Source of the DNA: Methylococcaceae bacterium
Lineage (GTDB): Bacteria > Pseudomonadota > Gammaproteobacteria > Methylococcales > Methylomonadaceae
NCBI GenBank assembly: GCA_947505055.1
Contig: CANNLO010000074.1
Span: 1 to 16,041, forward strand
Direction of reading: 5' to 3'
Length of the DNA stretch: 16,041 nucleotides
In this document: one piece after another, positions 8,565 to 13,710 of the stretch
Position numbering within the stretch: position 1 is the first letter of the stretch
Layout of the letters: every line of letters starts with the position of its first letter
Notes under the pieces: model-generated
Databases searched by the model: none
What the model was told of the DNA's origin: nothing
The model's input: only the letters and a program-made list of their open reading frames with translations
Made by a program: the position numbers and the translations under genes

Positions 8565-8580
8565 AGCAAAGCACATGCCA
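8565..8580 (-). promoter_or_regulatory. Sigma-54 promoter of flgB unit
   Basis: The minus-strand 16-mer TGGCATGTGCTTTGCT matches the sigma-54 consensus TGGCAYRNNNNTTGCW at every defined position, with 10 bases between GG and GC. The predicted start near 8554 gives a leader of about 24 bases that contains the GGAGG of flgB. A sigma-54 promoter needs an enhancer-binding activator, and a FleQ-like site lies about 170 bases upstream at 8718-8731. Confidence 0.9.
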
Positions 8581-8717
8581 TATTTATTTATTCCTTTAAA
8601 ATCAACATAATAATATTTATAACAATCTTTTAGCTCTCATCAAAAACTGAATAAGCTTAAAATAAATAAAAACCGGTCGGCAAAAAATGGCCGCTTAATC
8701 AAATTGAAGGCTTGAAT

Positions 8718-8731
8718 GTCAATTAATTGAC
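8718..8731. promoter_or_regulatory. FleQ/FlrA-like operator between flgB and flgA
   Basis: GTCAATTAATTGAC is a perfect 14-bp palindrome in the divergent intergenic region. It differs at one position (T for A at the seventh base) from the FleQ binding consensus GTCaNTAAAtTGAC that I recall from Pseudomonas. Its centre is about 170 bases upstream of the predicted flgB transcript start, a normal distance for an enhancer-binding protein. It also covers the -35/spacer part of a possible flgA promoter with -10 TACAAT at 8741-8746. The palindrome is seen; identity of the binding protein is inferred. Confidence 0.65.
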
Positions 8732-8740
8732 TTACGCCTA

Positions 8741-8746
8741 TACAAT
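8741..8746 (+). promoter_or_regulatory. Possible flgA -10 element
   Basis: TACAAT is a good sigma-70 -10 hexamer, 42 bases before the flgA ATG. No good -35 hexamer stands at 16-18 bases upstream; that position is occupied by the 14-bp palindrome. If this is the promoter, it probably needs an activator or is controlled by whatever binds the palindrome. The overlapping string GCCTATAC resembles a sigma-28 -10 element, but no TAAA lies at the right distance. Confidence 0.35.
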
Positions 8747-8787
8747 GATTTCCAGAAACTTAACGACATCCAAGAACAAAGCATAGA

Positions 8788-9486
8788 ATGATAAAAATCC
8801 TGATCCTTTTAACCTTAGCCCTGATTTTTTGCACACAAAGCTATGCAGATCAGGCTTTTCAATCGCACGAATCAATTGACGAGGTCGTTAAAACCTATAT
8901 TGCCAAACACATCAATATGTCAGGTGAATTTGAAGTGAGCACTACACCTTTAGATATCCGCTTGAATTTGCCTCAATGCGCTGAACCTCTCGAAGCATTT
9001 TCTCCAACTGAATTAATAAAAGCCGGTCGAGTCTCGATAGGCATAAGGTGCAATCACTCTGAAAAAAAATGGTCCATTTTTACTTCCGCGATCATTAAAA
9101 CCTTTGACAATGTCGTCGTGTTAACTAAACCCATTCAACGCGGTGAAATTATTAACCAAACACATTTATCTATTGAACGAAGAGAAACTTCTAATCTTAG
9201 AGATGATTTTGTCACTCAACCTGAGCAACTTGAAGGTAAAGAAGTTACCCGTCAATTAGGTGTTGGAACCATTCTTAGCCTGAAAAATCTTGTTGAACCG
9301 AAACTAATTAAAAGAGGCGACAAAGTCACCATAACCACATCTAAACCGGAATTCTCGATCAGAATGTCTGGCGTAGCAATGATGGATGGTGCCAGAGGAC
9401 AACTTATAAAAGTTAAAAACCAGAATTCAGGACGTATTATTAACGCAACCGTTATCGAACCCGGCTTAGTCTCTGTTAATTATTAA
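8788..9486 (+). CDS. flgA: P-ring assembly chaperone FlgA
   Basis: FlgA is a periplasmic chaperone needed for FlgI to assemble into the P ring. The 232-residue product starts with a Sec signal peptide (KILILLTLALIFCTQS, probable cleavage after Ala20 in SYA-D). A C-terminal SAF/FlgA domain follows: VVVLTKPIQRGEIINQTHL, then LEGKEVTRQLGVGTILSLKNL, and the end GARGQLIKVKNQNSGRIINATVIEPGLVSV is highly typical. The ribosome-binding site is weak. It is transcribed away from flgB and is followed after 71 bases by flgM. In Pseudomonas and Vibrio clusters flgA is also near flgM, but there cheV/cheR genes usually lie between flgA and flgB; none are here. Confidence 0.94.
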   Translation: MIKILILLTLALIFCTQSYADQAFQSHESIDEVVKTYIAKHINMSGEFEVSTTPLDIRLNLPQCAEPLEAFSPTELIKAGRVSIGIRCNHSEKKWSIFTSAIIKTFDNVVVLTKPIQRGEIINQTHLSIERRETSNLRDDFVTQPEQLEGKEVTRQLGVGTILSLKNLVEPKLIKRGDKVTITTSKPEFSIRMSGVAMMDGARGQLIKVKNQNSGRIINATVIEPGLVSVNY

Positions 9487-9496
9487 AATTAACTGT

Positions 9497-9523
9497 TAAA
9501 GTTTTTCAACAAAGTGCCGCTAC
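9497..9523 (+). promoter_or_regulatory. Sigma-28 (FliA) promoter of flgM
   Basis: TAAAGTTT at 9497-9504, 11 spacer bases, then GCCGCTAC at 9516-9523. The sigma-28 consensus is TAAAGTTT-N11-GCCGATAA, so the -35 box is perfect and the -10 box fits 6 of 8, with exact spacing. It lies 34 bases before the flgM ATG. This would let FliA raise production of its own anti-sigma factor, as in E. coli and Salmonella flgM. The match is seen; activity is inferred. Confidence 0.85.
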
Positions 9524-9557
9524 ATGTTACAAATGTAAAAAGATTAAGGAATTTGAC

Positions 9558-9854
9558 ATGACTATCGAGATATCTAACAAAATAAACAACTTTCAGACTT
9601 CAAAACCGACCACTAAAACAGCTGTCGATGGAGAAAAGAAAGTAACAACTACGGCCACTGAAAAAAATGACAGTATTGCGCTGACTGTAGCATCACAAGA
9701 AATAAAAAAGACCGTTGGCCCATCCACAAGTTTGCCTGTGGATATTGACCGGGTAAACTCCATAAAAAAAGCACTTGCCGATGGAAGTTATTCGATTAAT
9801 GCAGCACAAATTGCCAAGAAGATGATTCAATTTGAGAAATTAATGCCTCAATAA
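9558..9854 (+). CDS. flgM: Anti-sigma-28 factor FlgM
   Basis: FlgM binds sigma-28 (FliA) and blocks late flagellar genes until the hook is complete and FlgM is secreted. The 98-residue product matches the family length (97 in Salmonella). Its N-terminal half is polar and low-complexity, as expected of this disordered protein. Its C-terminal half has the sigma-binding signature VDIDRVNSIKKALADGSY, then INAAQIAKKMIQFEKLM. AAGGA lies 7 bases before the ATG. It has its own sigma-28 promoter in the flgA-flgM gap, and flgN follows after 17 bases. Confidence 0.95.
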   Translation: MTIEISNKINNFQTSKPTTKTAVDGEKKVTTTATEKNDSIALTVASQEIKKTVGPSTSLPVDIDRVNSIKKALADGSYSINAAQIAKKMIQFEKLMPQ

Positions 9855-9871
9855 AATTAGCTCATTATTTT

Positions 9872-10366
9872 ATGATAGAAAAAACATTCCCGATTACTGA
9901 GCAACTTGTCATTAATGCCCTACAATTGGCGGTCGAACTTCTTGGCGAACTTAACCGTGAGGCTGAAAGCTTAAAAAATACGCAAGCATCGGAAGTGATT
10001 ACCAATATCGCAGCTACTAAAAAACAGCTGGCTTTGCAACTTGAACAGTTCAACGGTCAACTAACTCAAGTCCTGGAAACAGAAAACTTACTTAACGACC
10101 AAGAAAGCATCAAAGAATATTTTAAACGCGGTGAAGCAGCGGGATTGAAAATATCCGAAACAGTAGGCAACTGGGTACAACTCATGCTTGTTTGCGGAGA
10201 ATGCAGAAACCTAAACGAACAAAATGGTGCAGGCATTGATCTTTTATCGCGCCATACCAAACGGTCACTAGACATATTAAAAGGTAAAAGTGAATTTTCA
10301 AATACCTATGGTGCCGACGGCTCAACCCAAAGCGATAAATCTACCCACAGACTAATTTCGGTATAA
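9872..10366 (+). CDS. flgN: Flagellar export chaperone FlgN
   Basis: FlgN is the cytoplasmic chaperone that escorts FlgK and FlgL to the export gate. The 164-residue product is helix-rich and charged, with the FlgN pattern of leucine and glutamine-rich helices (AVELLGELNREAESLKN at about 16-32, KKQLALQLEQFNGQLTQVLETE at about 50-71) and a small C-terminal segment GAGIDLLSRHTKRSLDILKG typical of the family. It is longer than E. coli FlgN (138), mainly at the C-terminal tail. The ribosome-binding site is poor, so translation may be coupled to flgM. Sequence conservation in this family is low; the call rests on both pattern and position. Confidence 0.88.
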   Translation: MIEKTFPITEQLVINALQLAVELLGELNREAESLKNTQASEVITNIAATKKQLALQLEQFNGQLTQVLETENLLNDQESIKEYFKRGEAAGLKISETVGNWVQLMLVCGECRNLNEQNGAGIDLLSRHTKRSLDILKGKSEFSNTYGADGSTQSDKSTHRLISV

Positions 10367-10517
10367 TTATTTTTAATACCAGTTAATTACCAAAAAACTG
10401 TTCTGAAAGATCAATTGTTAAAAATTAGAACGTTGATATTATCAATTCGAACTGATCAATTTATCCAATTACCATCTGTCCCTGGCGATTCGCACGGTAA
10501 ATTTGTTCTATTCCCCA
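10367..10517. other. Non-coding stretch after flgN
   Basis: No supportable gene. GATCAATT occurs twice (10409-10416 and 10454-10461), and there is a short inverted repeat TTGATA-T-TATCAA around 10434-10446. CAGTT at 10380-10384 and AACTG at 10396-10400 could form a small stem after flgN, without a T-run. No clear terminator for flgAMN is visible. Confidence 0.5.
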
Positions 10518-10763
10518 TCACGAGCAACCCGCAGCGAAAGAATTTTTCGTCATCTTCAGGTAATCAAAAACTAGCCGGGTATTTTGAACTAATTCGCGTA
10601 ATTTTTGCGCCACACAGACAGCCCCTTTGGATTTGACGAGACCGACGGCGAAGCGGCGAAGTCGGGTAATGTTCTCAGAACCGTGTCCGATTCTCGAAAA
10701 ACAGAGCAATATCCTAGCGTAACGTAGGTTGATTATTTTTTGCCTATTTTGGGATTTATGCAA
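10518..10763 (-). pseudogene. Transposase-like C-terminal remnant
   Basis: The 81-codon open frame reads IGHGSENITRLRRFAVGLVKSKG, then LRELVQNTRLVFDYLKM, about residues 25-71. This resembles the C-terminal end of DDE transposases of the type where an ENxxxLRRFAxxLxK helix follows the catalytic domain. There is no catalytic core and no plausible start (the first 20 residues look like unrelated junction sequence), so it is a decayed fragment. It sits next to another transposase fragment in the same orientation, with the frames overlapping by 31 bases. Family assignment is from memory of general patterns and is uncertain; it could instead be an unrelated conserved repeat. Confidence 0.4.
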
Positions 10764-11077
10764 TCGTCCAATGCCACCAATAGTCGACCTTCTGTTTCAG
10801 GCGAGGGTATCAAGCTCCAAACAGTCTGCCATAGCTTTTCCCAGGGTAAGGTCGAGGACGCCATAAATGCATAGAAGCGCTTCTGTTTCAGCTCGATACC
10901 GAACAACGCTATTAGGGTACGCAATATGTTGAAGGTCATGGAAGAGGTGAACGGAACGATGACCGCCAGTAAGGTATAGGCAAATAATGAGGCTCGCTCA
11001 CGTCCCAGATCGGTATCGGAAAAGGGTCTTGAAGGGGGCGTAACAGATCGCGTAAGATGAACATAAATGAGGTCGTT
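10733..11077 (-). pseudogene. DDE transposase N-terminal remnant
   Basis: The frame is open from 11077 to a stop at 10733. It includes RSVTPPSRPF...DTDLGRERASLFAYTLLAVIVPFTSS, then KQKRFYAFMASSTLPWEKLWQTVW, and RLLVALDDCINPKIGKK. The LLVALDDCINPKTGKK-type block with a DD pair is the first catalytic motif region of a DDE-type transposase family. In intact members the chain continues (IFG...); here the similarity stops at GKK with an immediate TAA. No in-frame start codon exists before the conserved part except an internal ATG at 10939. It therefore represents only the first part of a transposase, truncated downstream. It marks an old insertion in the region after flgN. Confidence 0.6.
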
Positions 11078-11200
11078 TTATTTGCATAATCAGTAACTTA
11101 TAGATTATTATTATACAGTAAAATAAGGCGCCCAGCAGTAATAAGTTGTTGTTTATAAAGAATAATCGAGTTACATAAGGATTAATTAACACGCATTAAG

Positions 11201-11234
11201 AGTGGCAAAAAATTTTCGAAAATTTTTTTCACTA
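11201..11234. repeat. AT-rich palindrome, possible hairpin
   Basis: Positions 11207-11228 form a perfect 22-bp palindrome: six A, TTTT, CG, AAAA, six T. The symmetry continues imperfectly outward, with AGTG at 11201-11204 and CACT at 11230-11233 complementary across small bulges. The RNA could fold into a hairpin followed by more T-rich sequence, as in a bidirectional terminator, or the DNA could be an end of the decayed insertion element. Confidence 0.5.
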
Positions 11235-11482
11235 TTTTTTTCGTTTTCTTAATTTCTTGCTCCTGAAAAACTGGGAAACTTCAGTTAGATAATGACTTGC
11301 AGCTTATTATCACTTTGAATTTTTTTGTACTTTTCATGCTTTTCGTGAACGAAATACTATGTCCACGTTGGTTGTTCTACACATAGGATGGCCGGTATTT
11401 ATCTTCAATTTTAAGCCTGGAATACTAAACCCTGCAAAACCAGCCCTGATATACCAACAAAACCGACTTCTAAATTTTAACC

Positions 11483-11488
11483 TATAAT
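11483..11488 (+). promoter_or_regulatory. Possible -10 element for oxidoreductase-sulfurtransferase pair
   Basis: TATAAT is a perfect sigma-70 -10 hexamer 28 bases before the first possible start codon (GTG 11517). No convincing -35 hexamer lies 16-18 bases upstream, so this is a candidate only. Confidence 0.35.
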
Positions 11489-11516
11489 AACCAACACTTC
11501 GTTTACTGATGATGCT

Positions 11517-12506
11517 GTGACCATGTCGCTATCTGAAAAAATGCTTGCCATTGAAATTGAAAATGGGCGTCTAAAACTAACCAGACGCACTATTCCATTG
11601 CCCTCTGCGAACCAGGTGTTAATTAAAGTCTCGGCTGCCGGTGTCAATCGCCCCGACATAATGCAACGTCAGGGACTTTATCCTGCCCCCATTGGTGCCT
11701 CAGACATTCCTGGGCTTGAAGTTTCCGGGATCATTATTTCTGTGGGTGAAAATGTCAGTCACGTTAACATAGATGACCGAGTCTGTGCGCTGGTCACTGG
11801 CGGCGGCTATGCCCAATACTGCCTTGCGTCAGCGGCCTTGTGCCTGCCTCTACCCGAAAATCTGACTTTTATTCAGGCTGCTGCACTGCCTGAGACATTT
11901 TTTACCGTCTGGAGTAATATCTTTGATCGCGCACACCTACTTCCCGGCGAAATACTGCTGGTGCATGGCGGAACTAGCGGCATTGGTACAACCGCAATAC
12001 AACTGGGCAAAGCTTTTAATGCAAAAGTTATTGTAACTGCCGGCTCATCTACCAAATGCCAATTTTGCCTGGAATTAGGCGCCGATGCCGCCATCAATTA
12101 TAAAGAAGTAGATTTTGTTGAAGAAATCAAAACACTAACCGACAACAAAGGCGTCAATGTTATTCTAGATATGATAGGCGGCGACTATTTTCCTCGCAAC
12201 CTGAAGTGCCTAGCTATGGATGCTCGACTTGTACAAATCGCGCTTCAAAATGGCACTAAAACAGAACTAAATCTGCTACCCGTTATGCTTAAACGGCTTA
12301 CACTTACCGGCTCTACCTTACGAGCCCGGGACGATAATTTCAAAACTGCAATTGCCAAAAAGTTACAAAAACACGTTTGGCCTTTATTGTCATCAGGTAA
12401 AATAAAACCGGTAATTAATACAACTTTTGCGCTGGGCGATGCAGCCAAAGCTCATCAACTCATGGAAAGCTGCCAGCACATCGGCAAAATCATCTTAACG
12501 GTATGA
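11517..12506 (+). CDS. NAD(P)H:quinone oxidoreductase-like, zinc-free MDR family
   Basis: This is a medium-chain dehydrogenase/reductase of the quinone-oxidoreductase branch (PIG3/QOR type), 329 residues. The GroES-like N-terminal domain contains QVLIKVSAAGVNRPDIMQRQ and GLYPAPIGASDIPGLEVSG (about 33-71). The Rossmann domain has VHGGTSGIGTTAIQLGKAF (149-167), the nucleotide-binding loop of this branch. The usual zinc-binding Cys/His set is absent, so a soluble NADPH-dependent reductase acting on quinones or enones is expected; the true substrate is unknown. Starts are possible at GTG 11517, ATG 11523 or ATG 11541. The last matches where homologues begin (MxAIEI), and none has a strong ribosome-binding site. 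Four bases separate its stop from the sulfurtransferase start. Confidence 0.88.
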   Translation: MTMSLSEKMLAIEIENGRLKLTRRTIPLPSANQVLIKVSAAGVNRPDIMQRQGLYPAPIGASDIPGLEVSGIIISVGENVSHVNIDDRVCALVTGGGYAQYCLASAALCLPLPENLTFIQAAALPETFFTVWSNIFDRAHLLPGEILLVHGGTSGIGTTAIQLGKAFNAKVIVTAGSSTKCQFCLELGADAAINYKEVDFVEEIKTLTDNKGVNVILDMIGGDYFPRNLKCLAMDARLVQIALQNGTKTELNLLPVMLKRLTLTGSTLRARDDNFKTAIAKKLQKHVWPLLSSGKIKPVINTTFALGDAAKAHQLMESCQHIGKIILTV

Positions 12507-12510
12507 AACT

Positions 12511-13362
12511 ATGACTTACACCACCCTCATTTCCACAACCTCACTTCAGCAACAACTGGATAATCCTGATTGGATTATTATTGATTGCCGCTTTTCCCTG
12601 GCCGACAGTAAGCTTGGCCACCAAGCCTATCGACATGGACATATCCCAAAAGCCCGTTATGCTCATCTGGATAAAGACCTATCCTCAAGAATAACAGATT
12701 TTACCGGCCGCCATCCCTTGCCGGATTTCGGTTTATTGACAACAAAACTGAGTGACTGGGGTGTGAGCAATACTACACAAGTTATTATTTATGATGATGC
12801 AGGCGGAGCATTTGCAGGGCGTCTCTGGTGGCTGTTACGATGTCTGGGGCATGACAAAGTTGCGGTATTGGATGGTGGCATCAAACACTGGCAAACACAG
12901 GGACTACCTGTCACCACAGTCTTGCCCATGCTAATACCGGCTTGCTTCAGACCTTATCTTAATGATTCCGCATGGCTCAATGCGACACAGGTACAAAACA
13001 ATCTAGCCCAAAAAACCATGTGCTTAATCGATGCCAGAACACCGGAACGTTATCGTGGCGAACAAGAACCGATTGATCCGGTTGCAGGGCACATACCCTA
13101 TGCTTTAAACCGGGCTTTTCCATTAAACCTGGATAATACCGGTCTATTTTTAACGTCGGACCAATTATACAAACAATTTAAACAGTTAATCAGTAACATC
13201 GCACCAGAACAAGTCGTGCATTATTGCGGTTCAGGCGTTACCGCCTGCCATAATATATTGGCCATGGAACATGCAGGATTAATCGGCTCGAAACTTTATG
13301 CGGGTTCCTGGAGCGAATGGATCAGAAACACGAACAGAACAGTTGTAAGGGGCAATTCATAA
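12511..13362 (+). CDS. 3-mercaptopyruvate-type sulfurtransferase (tandem rhodanese)
   Basis: The 283-residue product has two rhodanese domains. The N-terminal one is inactive-like (IIIDCRFSLADSKLG...HIPKARYAHLDKDLS, then GGIKHWQTQGLP). The C-terminal one is catalytic, with Cys239 in the loop CGSGVTA. CGSGVTA is the mercaptopyruvate sulfurtransferase (SseA) form of the loop, as against CRKGVTA in thiosulfate sulfurtransferases. DARTPERYRGEQEPIDPVAGHIP (about 174-195) is the usual motif of this subfamily. It probably moves sulfur from 3-mercaptopyruvate or thiosulfate to a thiol acceptor in the cytoplasm. The 4-base gap from the oxidoreductase, with no clear ribosome-binding site, suggests translational coupling. 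The two may work in one pathway, but no shared substrate is evident. Confidence 0.9.
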   Translation: MTYTTLISTTSLQQQLDNPDWIIIDCRFSLADSKLGHQAYRHGHIPKARYAHLDKDLSSRITDFTGRHPLPDFGLLTTKLSDWGVSNTTQVIIYDDAGGAFAGRLWWLLRCLGHDKVAVLDGGIKHWQTQGLPVTTVLPMLIPACFRPYLNDSAWLNATQVQNNLAQKTMCLIDARTPERYRGEQEPIDPVAGHIPYALNRAFPLNLDNTGLFLTSDQLYKQFKQLISNIAPEQVVHYCGSGVTACHNILAMEHAGLIGSKLYAGSWSEWIRNTNRTVVRGNS

Positions 13363-13371
13363 GCAATTTTA

Positions 13372-13401
13372 CGACAATAGACATATTTCTATCTACTGTC
13401 G
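13372..13401 (+). repeat. Stem-loop after the sulfurtransferase gene
   Basis: Ten bases after the stop, CGACA-A-TAGA (13372-13381) can pair with TCTA-C-TGTCG (13392-13401), giving 9 of 10 paired positions around a 10-base loop. No T-run follows, so it may mark or protect the 3' end of the message rather than act as an intrinsic terminator. Confidence 0.4.
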
Positions 13402-13710
13402 CAACCCCAATAAACAATTTACGTCACTATATTCCATCTACGCGAATTCTTGTGTTTACTCCGATAAAGATTTTTGACCAGTCTTCAAACTTTACATAGG
13501 CAGTTGATAGCCTTAATGAAAACAAGCTGTTTTAATAACAACTTAATTGCAAACCTTGTCTTCTGACGAAAGTAGTTGCCTTTTCTTTAATCGATAGTAT
13601 CGCGTTATGATGAGTGCCGCTCCTAAAAAAAGTCCATACGCAAAAAACTCCTTGTACAAACATCTCACTCACTCCAGAATCAGATCATAATTTAACAATA
13701 GGATTTATTT
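13402..13710. other. Intergenic region before the ATP-grasp gene
   Basis: No supportable plus-strand gene. It contains the small minus-strand open frame described separately. CGATAGTATCG at about 13594-13604 is a short palindrome of no known role. No convincing promoter for the ATP-grasp gene was found. Confidence 0.4.
13543..13668 (-). CDS. Putative 41-residue single-pass membrane protein
   Basis: A 41-codon frame with GTG at 13668 (or TTG at 13659) and a TAA at 13543. The product contains FFAYGLFLGAALII followed by TRYYRLKKRQ, a plausible transmembrane helix with a cluster of positive residues on its cytoplasmic side, then a polar tail. GGAG lies close to the GTG, at shorter than ideal spacing. 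It is divergent from the ATP-grasp gene, 42 bases away. I do not recognise the family. A frame of this length can occur by chance in AT-rich DNA; the ordered hydrophobic and basic segments are the only reason to keep it. Confidence 0.3.
   Translation of the reverse strand: MRCLYKEFFAYGLFLGAALIITRYYRLKKRQLLSSEDKVCN

Larger units (their letters stand above)
11078..11516. other. AT-rich non-coding region before the oxidoreductase
   Basis: About 440 bases without a supportable gene. A 64-codon open frame on the minus strand (10998-11192) overlaps the transposase remnant in another frame and has no recognisable features. The stretch holds the 22-bp palindrome described separately and a TATAAT at 11483-11488 that may serve the next gene. 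It may include the outer end of the decayed insertion element. Confidence 0.5.

Noticed and set aside
8531..8581. Upstream ATG extending FlgB by 17 residues
   Set aside because: The ATG is inside the sigma-54 promoter, upstream of the predicted transcript start; the inner ATG has GGAGG and matches the usual FlgB N-terminus.
10409..10461. Repeated GATCAATT as a target-site duplication or CRISPR-like repeat
   Set aside because: Only 8 bases, two copies 45 bases apart, AT-rich; it does not flank the transposase remnants and has no array structure.
10415..10636. 73-codon plus-strand open frame after flgN
   Set aside because: No ribosome-binding site, no recognisable domain, and it overlaps the transposase-like remnant on the other strand.
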